Shown piece after piece: positions 44,844-53,039 of a DNA stretch of 64,000 bases. Within the stretch, counting starts at the first letter, position 1. Every line of letters begins with the position of its first letter. The position numbers and the translations under genes are program-made. The notes beneath the pieces are model-generated. The model was not told where the DNA came from and made no database searches. It was given only the letters and a program-made list of their open reading frames with translations. This stretch comes from Streptomyces sp. PCS3-D2 (GTDB lineage Bacteria; Actinomycetota; Actinomycetes; Streptomycetales; Streptomycetaceae): assembly GCF_000612545.2 (NCBI RefSeq), contig NZ_CP097800.1:5468501-5532500 (forward strand), written 5' to 3'.

Positions 44844-46286
44844 ATGTCCCTTGAAGCATCCCAGGACGTCCGCACCCCGGACGCCGAACCGCCCGCCCCG
44901 CCCAAGAGCCGCAGCGGCGGATGGGCCGCCCTGCGCCCGCTGTTCCTGCGCATGCACTTCTACGCGGGTCTGCTCATCGCCCCGCTGCTGTTCCTCGCCG
45001 CCGCCACCGGGCTGCTCTACGCCGCCTCCTGGCAGGCCGAGAAGATCGCCTACGCCGACGAACTGACCGTCGCACGCGTCGGCGACGCGGCCCTTCCGCT
45101 CAGCGCCCAGGTCGAGGCGGCCAGGGGCGCCGCACCCGAGGGCGAGGTCGTGTCCGTATGGCCCGGCCCCGACGCCGAGGCGACCACCCGCGTGATCATG
45201 GAAAGTTCGGGCCTCGCGGAGGGCGAGACCCTCACCGTCTTCGTCGACCCGTACACCGCAGAGGTGCGCGGGCAGCTCGCCACCGTCGGCGACGCGCTGC
45301 CGCTGCGGGCCTGGCTGAGCACCTTCCACTCCAACCTCCGGCTCGGGGAGTTCGGGCGCAACTACAGCGAACTCGCCGCCAGCTGGATGTGGGTGGTCGC
45401 GCTCGGCGGTCTCGCCCTGTGGATCGGCCGCCGCCGGGCGCGCGCCTCGCAGCTGGTCCTCCCCGACCGCAAGGCGACCGGACGGCGCCGGACCCTGTCC
45501 TGGCACGCCGTCGTCGGCCTGTGGTCGGTCGCCGGACTCGTCGTGCTCTCCGCCACCGGCCTGACCTGGTCGAAGTACGCCGGTGAGAACATCGGGCAGC
45601 TCCAGGACAGCCTCGGCGGAGCCACTCCGTCCGTCTCCGCCGGGCTGAACCCGGGCGGGGAGGCCGGCGGCGCCGACGAGCACGCGGGCCACACCATGCC
45701 CGACGGCACGCAGATGCCCCCGTCGGCGCCCACCGCCGACGTCGGCCTGGACCGGGCCGTGGCCGCCGCCCGGGACGCCGGCGTCACCGAAGCGATCCGC
45801 GTGACCCTGCCCGCCCGGGGCAAGGGGTACGTGATCAAGGAGCAGGACAAGCAGGTGCCGGTCCACTTCGATGCCGTCGCCGTCGACCCCGCCGATGCCC
45901 GGATCATGGACGAACTGCGCTTCGCCGACTACCCCGTGCTTGCCAAGATGACCCGCTTCGGCATCGACCTGCACATGGGCCAGACCTTCGGGCTGGCCAA
46001 CCAGATCGTGCTCGCCGCCCTGGCCGTCGCCGTGATGTTCCTCGTCTTCTGGGGCTACCGCATGTGGTGGCTGCGCCGGCCGACCAAGGACCGCAGGCTG
46101 TCCGTCGGCCGCGCCCAGCCGCGCGGCGCCTGGCGGAAGCTGCCCGTGGGCGTGGTGCTGCCGCTGGCCGCGGCGACCGCGCTGGTGGGCTGGTTCATCC
46201 CGCTGCTGGGCATCAGCCTGGTCGCCTTCCTCGTGGTGGACCTGCTGCTCGGCCTCGCGGCACGCCGCAAGGCGGCGGCCGCGTAG
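44844..46286 (+). CDS. PepSY-associated TM-helix protein (siderophore/iron-reductase type)
   Basis: 480 residues, four to five membrane segments: residues 32-55, about 185-200, 235-255, about 385-410 and 440-470. The PepSY_TM pattern is present: LRMHFYAGLLIAPLLFLAAATGLLY, STFHSNLRLGEFGRNYSELAASW, WHAVVGLWSVAGLVVLSATG. A His/Met-rich loop (HAGHTMPDGTQMPP) lies near residue 275. Family members are linked to iron-siderophore reduction or metal transport. AGGA precedes the ATG. It probably works with the upstream His-rich membrane protein. Confidence 0.9.
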   Translation: MSLEASQDVRTPDAEPPAPPKSRSGGWAALRPLFLRMHFYAGLLIAPLLFLAAATGLLYAASWQAEKIAYADELTVARVGDAALPLSAQVEAARGAAPEGEVVSVWPGPDAEATTRVIMESSGLAEGETLTVFVDPYTAEVRGQLATVGDALPLRAWLSTFHSNLRLGEFGRNYSELAASWMWVVALGGLALWIGRRRARASQLVLPDRKATGRRRTLSWHAVVGLWSVAGLVVLSATGLTWSKYAGENIGQLQDSLGGATPSVSAGLNPGGEAGGADEHAGHTMPDGTQMPPSAPTADVGLDRAVAAARDAGVTEAIRVTLPARGKGYVIKEQDKQVPVHFDAVAVDPADARIMDELRFADYPVLAKMTRFGIDLHMGQTFGLANQIVLAALAVAVMFLVFWGYRMWWLRRPTKDRRLSVGRAQPRGAWRKLPVGVVLPLAAATALVGWFIPLLGISLVAFLVVDLLLGLAARRKAAAA

Positions 46287-46302
46287 CGCCGCGCCGGTGA
46301 GA

Positions 46303-46336
46303 GTGGGCCCGTGCTCCCGGGGGAGTGCGGGCCCAC
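46303..46336. terminator. Hairpin terminator after the PepSY gene
   Basis: Arms of 16 bp (46303-46318 and 46321-46336) with two mismatches or wobbles. It lies just past the rightward PepSY gene. It belongs to a pair of hairpins between two convergent genes. Confidence 0.65.
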
Positions 46337-46394
46337 CGTCGTTCCCGGCCGGCTGCAACCGGGGTGATCCCCCGACCGGTCGGCCGCTCACCGA

Positions 46395-46432
46395 CGACGC
46401 CCGCCGTGCCCGGAGAGGCGCGGCGGGCGTCG
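46395..46432. terminator. Hairpin terminator at the 3' end of glnII
   Basis: CGACGCCCGCCG (46395-46406) pairs perfectly with CGGCGGGCGTCG (46421-46432), with a 14-base loop. It is 22 bp beyond the glnII stop, on the leftward reading, and would also stop readthrough from PepSY. Confidence 0.75.
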
Positions 46433-46453
46433 GTGCCCGGGGAGGAGGGGCCG

Positions 46454-47473
46454 TCAGGCCAGGCCGTCCTTCTCCAGGCCGGTGCAGCAGGTGTCCGTGA
46501 TGAGGCGGGTCACCACGTACGGGTCCACGTTCGCGTTCGGGCGGCGGTCCTCGATGTAGCCCTTGCCGTCCTTCTCCACCTGCCACGGGATGCGGACGGA
46601 GGCGCCGCGGTCCGAGACGCCGTAGCTGAACTCGTTCCAGGGGGCCGTCTCGTGCAGGCCCGTCAGACGCTCGTCGATGCCGGCGCCGTAGTTCTTCACG
46701 TGGTCGAGCGGCTTGCTGCCCTCGCCCAGCGCCTCGCACGCCGAGATGATCGCGCGGTACTCCTCGCGCATCGACTTCGTGGAGAAGTTGGTGTGCGCGC
46801 CCGCGCCGTTCCAGTCGCCCTTGACCGGCTTCGGGTTCAGCGTCGCGGAGACGTTGAAGTCCTCGGCGGTGCGGTAGAGCAGCCAGCGTGCGATCCACAG
46901 CTGGTCGGAGACCTCCAGCGGGCCGAGCGGGCCGACCTGGAACTCCCACTGGCCGGGCATGACCTCGGCGTTGATGCCGGAGATCTCCAGGCCCGCCGCC
47001 AGGCAGTGGTCCAGGTGCTTCTCGACGATCTCGCGGCCGAAGATCTCGTCCGCGCCGACGCCGCAGTAGTAGCCGCCCTGTGCGGCCGGGAAGCCGCCCA
47101 CCGGGAAACCGAGCGGCCGGTCGCCGTCGAAGAAGGTGTACTCCTGCTCGATGCCGAAGATCGGCTCCTGGCCGGCGAACTTCTCGGCCACCGGACGCAG
47201 CAGTGCGCGGGTGTTCGACTCGTGCGGGGTCATGTCGATGTTCAGGACCTCGCACAGGACGAGGACGTCGGCCCCACCGCGGATCGGGTCCGGGCAGGAG
47301 AACACGGGCTGGAGCACGCGGTCGGAGGCGTGGCCCTCGGCCTGGTTGGTGCTCGATCCGTCGAAGCCCCAGACCGGCAGCTCGGCTCCGTCCGCCAGGA
47401 TCTTCGTCTTGGAGCGAAGCTTCGCCGTCGGCTCGGTGCCGTCGATCCAGATGTACTCAGCCTTGTAGCTCAC
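46454..47473 (-). CDS. glnII: Glutamine synthetase type II (eukaryotic-like)
   Basis: 339 residues, the short GSII length. Motifs: KAEYIWIDGTEPTAKLRSKTK, GFDGSSTNQAEGHASD, IFGIEQEYTFFD, GINAEVMPGQWEFQVG, GAGAHTNFSTKSMR and GASVRIPWQV. Unlike GlnA, GSII is not adenylylated. In Streptomyces, glnII is transcribed on nitrogen limitation by GlnR. The GTG at 47473 (SYKAEYIWIDG) is preferred over the ATG at 47482 because GAGG lies 9 bases upstream of the GTG and the start matches other GlnII proteins. A GlnR-like site lies 81-118 bp upstream. Confidence 0.97.
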   Translation of the reverse strand: MSYKAEYIWIDGTEPTAKLRSKTKILADGAELPVWGFDGSSTNQAEGHASDRVLQPVFSCPDPIRGGADVLVLCEVLNIDMTPHESNTRALLRPVAEKFAGQEPIFGIEQEYTFFDGDRPLGFPVGGFPAAQGGYYCGVGADEIFGREIVEKHLDHCLAAGLEISGINAEVMPGQWEFQVGPLGPLEVSDQLWIARWLLYRTAEDFNVSATLNPKPVKGDWNGAGAHTNFSTKSMREEYRAIISACEALGEGSKPLDHVKNYGAGIDERLTGLHETAPWNEFSYGVSDRGASVRIPWQVEKDGKGYIEDRRPNANVDPYVVTRLITDTCCTGLEKDGLA

Positions 47474-47553
47474 GGGCCCCATCCTCAGACTCTGCGGGTG
47501 CTGCTGGACGCTGCTTCATCGCTGCGGTGTTGACCGCAGCGTGCCCGCCCGCG

Positions 47554-47591
47554 ATTTCTCTTCCGTTGCCCGTGTGTGAACCCCGTGTTAC
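47554..47591 (-). promoter_or_regulatory. GlnR-type operator candidate upstream of glnII
   Basis: On the leftward strand the spacing is GTAAC-N6-TTCAC-N6-GCAAC-N6-GAAAT, against the GlnR consensus GTNAC-N6-GAAAC-N6-GTNAC-N6-GAAAC. The first, third and fourth boxes match at 4-5 positions; the second is poor. The regular 11-bp period and the position 81-118 bp upstream of glnII support it, but the match is weaker than that at glnA. Confidence 0.55.
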
Positions 47592-47668
47592 CGAGGTTTA
47601 CGCCGTCGGCCGGGCCGCTTGTGCGGGTTGGCGGTCGAGCATCCGTCCGGGTGGGGCAGACTGGCCGC

Positions 47669-48664
47669 GTGAGCATTTCGTCTGATTTGAGCCCCGCCGG
47701 AGACGGCGCCGCGGACCGTGCCGGAGTTCCCGCCGAGACCACCGCCCCCACAGCCGCCGGTCGGACTTCCGTCGGCGCCCGCCCCAGGGTCGGGCTGCTC
47801 GGAACCGGCCCCTGGGCGCACCGCACGCACGCCCCCGCCCTCGCCGCGCACACCGGCTCCGAGTTCGCCGGAGTGTGGGGCCGCCGGTCCGAAGCCGCGG
47901 CGGAGCTGGCGCGGAAGTGCGGCGCGAAGGTGTACGAAGACCCCGACGAGCTGTTCGCCGACTGTGATGTCGCCGCCTTCGCCCTGCCGCCCGACGTGCA
48001 GGCCCCGCTCGCCGTGCGCGCGGCCGCCGCCGGTTGCCACCTGCTGCTCGACAAGCCCGTCGCGACGACGCCGCGGGACGCCCGCGCGGTCGCCGATGCG
48101 GCCGTCCGCCACCGGGTCGCCTCCGTGGTCTTCCTCACCCTGCGCTTCGCCGAGCCCACCGCGGGCTGGGTCGACGAGCAGGCCGCGCGCACCGGCTGGT
48201 TCACCGCGGCCGCGCACTGGCTCGGTGCCGTCTTCCCGCCGGACGGCACCCCCAGCGCCTACGCCGACTCCCCCTGGCGCAAGGCCAAGGGCGGGCTGTG
48301 GGACGTCGGGCCGCACGCCCTCTCGGTCCTGATCCCGGTCCTCGGGGACGTCACCGGGGTCAGCGCCACCCGCGGCCCCTCCGACGTGGTCCAGTTGGCG
48401 CTGCGGCACGCCTCCGGCGCGGCCAGCACCGCCGTGCTCAGCCTGGGCGCCCCGCAGGCCGCCGCCGGGGTGGGGCTGGAACTGCGCGGCACCGCGGGTG
48501 TGCACGAACTGCCCGGCTGGAGCGACGTACCGGGCGCCTACGGGCGGGCCCTGGACGCGCTGCTCGCCGCGGCCCGGACGGGCGTGCCCGATCCGCGCGG
48601 AGCGGAGTTCGGGGCCCGGCTGACGGAGATCCTGGCGCAGGCGGAGGCGCAGCTGCCTACTTGA
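47669..48664 (+). CDS. Gfo/Idh/MocA-family oxidoreductase
   Basis: 331 residues. The N-terminal Rossmann fold has RVGLLGTGPWAHRTHAPALAAH, and the family EKP-type motif appears as LLLDKPVATTPRDA. The C-terminal domain has GGLWDVGPHALSVLIPVLG. It should use NAD(P) to oxidise or reduce a sugar-like substrate, which is unidentified. The GTG start at 47669 lacks a clear ribosome site and may be leaderless; about 30 Ser/Ala/Pro residues precede the Rossmann fold. Its 3' end overlaps the convergent membrane protein gene by 8 bp. Confidence 0.9.
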   Translation: MSISSDLSPAGDGAADRAGVPAETTAPTAAGRTSVGARPRVGLLGTGPWAHRTHAPALAAHTGSEFAGVWGRRSEAAAELARKCGAKVYEDPDELFADCDVAAFALPPDVQAPLAVRAAAAGCHLLLDKPVATTPRDARAVADAAVRHRVASVVFLTLRFAEPTAGWVDEQAARTGWFTAAAHWLGAVFPPDGTPSAYADSPWRKAKGGLWDVGPHALSVLIPVLGDVTGVSATRGPSDVVQLALRHASGAASTAVLSLGAPQAAAGVGLELRGTAGVHELPGWSDVPGAYGRALDALLAAARTGVPDPRGAEFGARLTEILAQAEAQLPT

Positions 48665-49199
48665 TGAGGGCGTTGGCCACGATGATGGCGAAACCGATGG
48701 CGGCGTCGGCCAGTCCGATCAGCAGGGCCCGGCCCAGCCGGTGGCCGACCCGGAGCGCGGTGAGCGCACCCCAGCCGAACAACAAGGCGGTGTTCAGGCC
48801 GAGTCCGCCGGCCGTCACGTCGTGGGCGTCCCAGCCGCCGAGGCCCGCGGCGGTCAGCAGCAGCACGGTGGGAAGGGTGGCCACGATCAGCGGCCACTCG
48901 TTCCACAGGGCCCGGGCCAGGACCTGCCAGCGGTGCCCCCCGGGGTCCTCCCGGCGGTCGGCCATCTGGTGCGCGTAGCCGTGCGCGAGACCGGCCGTGG
49001 CCGCCGTCACCAGGACCCAGCTGGCGTCGTAGAAGGGGGTGAAGTCCTCGCCCTCCTGGTTCAGTGCGGCCATCAGCGCGCTGGCCAGGACCGTCCCGTA
49101 CACCCCGCCGAACATCCAGTCCGCGTGCCGGTGGGAGGGGTGGGTCGGGTGGGTCGGGCGGGGGGTCGGGCTCTCTTCCGGTGGCTGCTGCTCGGTCAC
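48657..49199 (-). CDS. Conserved membrane protein of unknown function
   Basis: 180 residues, GTG start. After a Pro/His-rich N-terminus (about 25 residues, HPTHPSHRHAD) there are four or five hydrophobic segments (WMFGGVYGTVLASALMAALNQ, SWVLVTAATAGLAHGYAHQM, NEWPLIVATLPTVLLLTAAGL, and two more). No family was recognised. It is transcribed leftward, between a convergent oxidoreductase gene and the MocR gene. Confidence 0.72.
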   Translation of the reverse strand: MTEQQPPEESPTPRPTHPTHPSHRHADWMFGGVYGTVLASALMAALNQEGEDFTPFYDASWVLVTAATAGLAHGYAHQMADRREDPGGHRWQVLARALWNEWPLIVATLPTVLLLTAAGLGGWDAHDVTAGGLGLNTALLFGWGALTALRVGHRLGRALLIGLADAAIGFAIIVANALIK

Positions 49200-49248
49200 G
49201 ACTCGGTCCTTTGAGTGCGGTATGTACCGTTTCGGCGCTCCGGCCACC

Positions 49249-50715
49249 CTACGAGAAGGGCGCGTGGGGGCGAGGTGAAGGGGACCGCCGCCCGCCCGGT
49301 GAAGCGGCCGGCCGTCCGAGCGCCGCCCCGCGAGCCACGTCGGCCAGGGCGTCCAGGGCCTGGGCGAAGGCCGCGTCCGGGGGCGCCGCGTAGCCGACGA
49401 CCAGTCCCTCGCGCGGCGGGGTCCGGTCGGCAGGGTGCCGGTAGGAGGACAGGCCGTCCAGGGCCAGCCCCGCGGCGCGGGCCGCCGCGAGCGCCCGGGC
49501 CTCGCATCCGGGCGGGAGTTCCACCACGGCGTGCAGGCCGGCCGAGATGCCGGTGACCCGGACTCCCGGGGCGCGTGCGGCCAGTACCGAGACCAGCTGG
49601 TCGCGGCGGCGCCGGTAGCGCAGGCGCATCCGCCGCACGTGCCGGTCGTAGGCCCCGCAGTCGATGAAGTCGGCGAGCGCCAGCTGGTCCAGCGCGCTCG
49701 CCCAGGACTCCCGCAGGCCCTTCGCTGCCAGCACCTGCCCCACCAGGGGTTCCGGAAGGACCAGCCAGCCCAGGCGGAGCGCGGGGGAGAGGCTCTTGCT
49801 GAGCGAGCCCGCATAGACCACGTGCCCGGGGGCCAGTCCCTGCACCGCGCCGACCGGCTTGCGGTCGTGGCGGAACTCCCCGTCGTAGTCGTCCTCCACG
49901 ATCACGCCCCCGCTGGTGCGGGCCCACTCCACGGCCGCCGTCCGTCTGGCGGGCAGCAGGGCGCATCCGGTCGGGAACTGGTGCGCCGGGGTGAGCAGCA
50001 CCGTACGGGCCCGCGAGGGGATCTCCGCGATGCGGGCGCCGTCCTCGTCGACCGCGACGGGATGCGGGCGGACCCCGGCGGCGGCCAGGATGCCGTGGTG
50101 GAAGGGGAGTCCGTACGACTCGACCGCCCAGTCGCGCGGCCGTACGGACGCCAGGAGCCGCAGCCCGTTGGCGAAACCGGAGCAGACCACGATGTTCTCG
50201 GGCGCGGCACGCACGCCCCGGGTCCGGGCCAGGTAGCCGGCCAGCGCGCGCCGCAGCTCGGGGCGGCCCCGCGGATCGCCCGGCCCGAAGGCCTCGGTGG
50301 GTGCCCCGGCCAGGGCGCGCCGGGCGCTGGTGGCCCAGGGGCCCCGCGGGAAGGAGGCGGGGTCGGGCTTGCCCTGGAGCAGGTCGTGCCGGGGCCGCTC
50401 GGGCGCGGCCCCGGCCCCGGAGGTCGGCGCGGGTTCGATCGCCACGCCCTCCGCGACCCGGGTGCCGGATCCCTGCCGGGCCGTCAGCCAGCCCTCGGCG
50501 ACCAGTTCGGCGTAGGCGTCGGCGACGGCGTTGCGGGCCAGCCCGAGGTCGGCCGCCAGGGCCCGGTACGGCGGCAGCCGCGTCCCGCCGGCCAGCCGGC
50601 CGCTGCGCACGGCGCTGCGCAGGGCCTGGGCGAGGGCGGTGCGGCGGCTGCCGCCGGCGGCGAGGTCCAGATGCAGGTCGGACCCCGGGCCGGGGTCCGA
50701 GGAGGAGGCGGTCAC
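49249..50715 (-). CDS. MocR-type PLP-dependent transcriptional regulator
   Basis: 488 residues. An N-terminal GntR-type winged helix (LAQALRSAVRSGRLAGGTRLPPYRALAADLGLARNAVADAY...LVAEGWLTARQGSGT) is fused to an aminotransferase-like domain: ENIVVCSGFANGLRLL, EDDYDGEFRHDRKP, and YAGSLSKSLSPALRLGW, where the Lys in SLSKS is the PLP-binding candidate. MocR proteins often control PLP, GABA or amino-acid-related genes. The GTG start overlaps the upstream MarR stop (GTGA). Confidence 0.93.
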   Translation of the reverse strand: MTASSSDPGPGSDLHLDLAAGGSRRTALAQALRSAVRSGRLAGGTRLPPYRALAADLGLARNAVADAYAELVAEGWLTARQGSGTRVAEGVAIEPAPTSGAGAAPERPRHDLLQGKPDPASFPRGPWATSARRALAGAPTEAFGPGDPRGRPELRRALAGYLARTRGVRAAPENIVVCSGFANGLRLLASVRPRDWAVESYGLPFHHGILAAAGVRPHPVAVDEDGARIAEIPSRARTVLLTPAHQFPTGCALLPARRTAAVEWARTSGGVIVEDDYDGEFRHDRKPVGAVQGLAPGHVVYAGSLSKSLSPALRLGWLVLPEPLVGQVLAAKGLRESWASALDQLALADFIDCGAYDRHVRRMRLRYRRRRDQLVSVLAARAPGVRVTGISAGLHAVVELPPGCEARALAAARAAGLALDGLSSYRHPADRTPPREGLVVGYAAPPDAAFAQALDALADVARGAALGRPAASPGGRRSPSPRPHAPFS

Positions 50716-51173
50716 GGGTGCGGTTCCGACGCGAAGACGGCGTGGGCGGCCGCCAGGAACCGGTGGATGGTGTCCCGCTCGGCGGGGGCGAAGGAGTCCA
50801 GCACCCCCAGCAGCCCGTCGATGAGGGGGCCGAAGAACTCCCGGCCCAGCCGGATCGCCGCCGGTTCCACCCGCAGCAGGATCCGGCGCCGGTCCTGCCC
50901 GTCGCGGATCCGGGCCACATGGCCGAGCCGCTCCAGCCGGTCGATCACGGCGGTGGTGCCGGCGGAGTTGAGGCCGAGCCGGGCGCCGAGCAGTCCCGCA
51001 GTGGCCGGCTCGCCCGCCCGGGCGGCGTCCAGCAGGCAGATCAGGGCCCGTACGTCGGTGGGGTGCATGCCGTTGCGGGCGGCGAACTCGGCCTGGCGCA
51101 GGCCGAAGTCGACGGTCACCGCCCGCAACAGGTGCACCAGGTGCAGAGGGTCGGGCTCGTGGTTGTCGTACAC
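50712..51173 (-). CDS. MarR-family regulator
   Basis: 153 residues. The winged helix is MHPTDVRALICLLDAARAGEPATAGLLGARLGLNSAGTTAVIDRLERLGHVARIRDGQDRRRILLRVE, with the DxR-type wing motif. The GTG start has GGAGG 5 bases upstream. It is divergent from the alpha/beta hydrolase gene; the 62-bp gap holds two palindromes in direct repeat (51192-51223) that are the likely operators. It is translationally coupled to the MocR gene. Confidence 0.92.
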   Translation of the reverse strand: MYDNHEPDPLHLVHLLRAVTVDFGLRQAEFAARNGMHPTDVRALICLLDAARAGEPATAGLLGARLGLNSAGTTAVIDRLERLGHVARIRDGQDRRRILLRVEPAAIRLGREFFGPLIDGLLGVLDSFAPAERDTIHRFLAAAHAVFASEPHP

Positions 51174-51191
51174 ATCGCCTCCTGCCTAATA

Positions 51192-51223
51192 TCTCGCTCA
51201 GCGAGACTATCGCCTGGCGAGAC
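51192..51223. promoter_or_regulatory. Paired palindromic operators between MarR and alpha/beta hydrolase genes
   Basis: Two 16-bp units in direct tandem: TCTCGCTCAGCGAGAC (51192-51207, containing the perfect palindrome TCTCGCT-C-AGCGAGA) and TATCGCCTGGCGAGAC (51208-51223, palindrome TCGCC-T-GGCGA). They agree at 12 of 16 positions. They lie between the divergent starts at 51173 and 51236, so MarR binding could control both genes. Confidence 0.7.
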
Positions 51224-51235
51224 ATTGGAGCAGCC

Positions 51236-52159
51236 GTGTCCCGGATGCCGTCCCACCGTTCCTCCCCCTCTCCTGCCGGCCCTGCCGCCGCCTCTCCCGC
51301 CCCCGCCGCCTTCCGGGCCGCCTACGCCCAGGCGCTCGCCGGATGGCCCGGGACCGTCGAGGCCGTCGACCTGCCCACCCCCTACGGCGTCACCCGCGTC
51401 AACAGCTGCGGCCCGGCCGGCGCCCCGCCGCTGGTCCTGCTGCCGGGCGGCGGGGCCACCTCCACGGTGTGGGGCGCCTGCGCCGCCGCCGGTGCGGCCC
51501 GTACCCACCGTGTGCACGCCGTCGACCTCGTGGGCGATCCCGGCCTCGGTGTCCCGGAGCCCGGGCGGACCCCGCGGACCCCCGGGGACCTGGCCGACTG
51601 GCTCGAAGCGGTGCTCGACGGGCTCGGCCCGCGCGGACCGGTGACCCTCGGCGGCCACTCGTACGGGGCCTGGATCGCCGCCCACCACGCCGCCCTGCGG
51701 CCCGGCCGGGTCGGCCGTCTCGTCCTGCTCGACCCGACCGGGGTCTTCGCCGGACTCCGCCTCGGATACGTCCTGCGCGCCCTGCCCATGCTGGTGCGCC
51801 CCACCCCGCGGCGGATCCGCTCCTTCCTCGCCTGGGAGACCCACGGGGCCGCCCTCGATCCGGCCTGGCTCCGGCTCCAGGACGAGACCGCCCGCTTCCC
51901 CGCCGCCCGGCCGGTCACCGGCCCGCGCCCCGACCTGGCGCGGCTCGCGGGGGCGGACGTCCGGGTGGACGTCCTGTTCGCAGGGCTGGCCCGCTGCCAC
52001 GCCCCCGGCCGGGCGGCCCGCGCCGCGCGAGCGGCGCTGCCGGACGCCCGGATCGAGGTACTGCCCGGGGTCTCGCACCACGCCCTGCCGCTGACGGCCG
52101 CCGCCGAGATCGCCCGCCTGTTCGCCGACCGGGTCGCGCCCCCAGGCCGCGCCCGCTGA
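51236..52159 (+). CDS. Alpha/beta-hydrolase
   Basis: 307 residues. The nucleophile elbow GGHSYGAW (Ser in GHSYG), the strand PPLVLLPGGGATSTVWGACAAA with an oxyanion-hole-like loop, and a C-terminal VSHHALPLTAA with the catalytic His candidate are visible. An Ala/Pro-rich first 25 residues precede the fold. The substrate is unknown. The GTG start has GGAG five bases before it; the promoter overlaps the MarR operators, so repression by MarR is likely. No membrane or export signal. Confidence 0.88.
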   Translation: MSRMPSHRSSPSPAGPAAASPAPAAFRAAYAQALAGWPGTVEAVDLPTPYGVTRVNSCGPAGAPPLVLLPGGGATSTVWGACAAAGAARTHRVHAVDLVGDPGLGVPEPGRTPRTPGDLADWLEAVLDGLGPRGPVTLGGHSYGAWIAAHHAALRPGRVGRLVLLDPTGVFAGLRLGYVLRALPMLVRPTPRRIRSFLAWETHGAALDPAWLRLQDETARFPAARPVTGPRPDLARLAGADVRVDVLFAGLARCHAPGRAARAARAALPDARIEVLPGVSHHALPLTAAAEIARLFADRVAPPGRAR

Positions 52160-52183
52160 CCCGGGCCGCGCGGGCCCCGGGGC

Positions 52184-52555
52184 TCAGGCCGTGCGGGACA
52201 GGGCCTCGCGGACGGCCTCCTCGGTGCGGGCCACGACGGCCGTGCCGTCCTCGGCGGTGATGATGGGGCGCTGGATGAGCCTCGGGTGCGCGGCCAGGTG
52301 GGCGATCCAGCGGGCCCGCGCCGCCTCCGTCTCCTCGCGCGGCAGGTCCCGTACCCCGGTCTCCCGCGCCAGCGGGTCCGACGTACGGGTGATGTGCCAC
52401 GGCTCCAGCCCGAGGCGACCCACCACCTCGCGGATCTCGTCCTCGGAGGGCACGTCCTCCAGGTAGCGGCGCACGGTGTAGTCGGCGCCCTCCGCGTCCA
52501 GCAAGGTGAGCGCGCCGCGGCACTTGGAACACGCGGGATTGATCCAGATCTCCAT
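52184..52555 (-). CDS. ArsC/Spx-family thioredoxin-fold protein
   Basis: 123 residues. The N-terminal NPACSKCRGALTLLD has a CxxC, followed by PRLIQRPIITAEDGTAVVAR, the usual ArsC-family end. Members include arsenate reductases and Spx-like regulators. Only the N-terminal Cys pair is obvious, so arsenate reduction is possible but not proven. No arsenic resistance genes were seen nearby. Confidence 0.82.
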   Translation of the reverse strand: MEIWINPACSKCRGALTLLDAEGADYTVRRYLEDVPSEDEIREVVGRLGLEPWHITRTSDPLARETGVRDLPREETEAARARWIAHLAAHPRLIQRPIITAEDGTAVVARTEEAVREALSRTA

Positions 52556-52662
52556 GCCCCCGACCCTATCCGGGGCCCGTCTGGCCAGGGGCTTCTGTCA
52601 GTGCTCCCCGGTAAAATCGAGGAAGAACGACAGGAAGCCAACTACCGTTTGGGAGGCTGTAG

Positions 52663-52914
52663 ATGGCCACTGCCAGCACCGTCCGGCCCGTCCAGAAGAA
52701 GCCGCTGCCGGCGGGCCTGCCCCGCGAGTGGTACGAGAGCCACAACCGCCGACTGAAGGCCATGCGGCTGGCGATATCCCTGCTCGACTCGGGGACGTAC
52801 GACGCCAAGCGCGCCACCAACCGGAAGATCCGGACGATGGCCGTCCGGACGGGGATCCACCGGCCGTCCAACGTCACCTGCAAGATGGTGCGGGCGTTCA
52901 TCAAGGAGTCGTGA
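52663..52914 (+). CDS. Small conserved hypothetical protein
   Basis: 83 residues, basic in the second half (RRLKAMRLAISLLDSGTYDAKRATNRKIRTMAVRTGIHRPSN). A good GGGAGG ribosome site lies 7 bases upstream of the ATG. No membrane segment or known domain is evident. It probably is a small helical, nucleic-acid- or protein-binding protein of the Streptomyces core set; that is inference. It lies alone in the gap before the convergent SpoIIE-type gene. Confidence 0.75.
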   Translation: MATASTVRPVQKKPLPAGLPREWYESHNRRLKAMRLAISLLDSGTYDAKRATNRKIRTMAVRTGIHRPSNVTCKMVRAFIKES

Positions 52915-53039
52915 CGCCGGGGGAGCCGCGACGGCGCCCCACCGCGTGCCGCGGCTCGGGTCGGCCGCCCACGGGCGGCCGACCCGAGCCGCCGGGGGCC
53001 ACCGGGGCCGCCGGCCGGGCTTGCGGCCCCGCCCACCGG

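Noticed and set aside
43992-47255. Leftward open frame of about 1090 codons
   Set aside because: It crosses PepSY and the His-rich gene on the opposite strand and only by frame shadow overlaps glnII.
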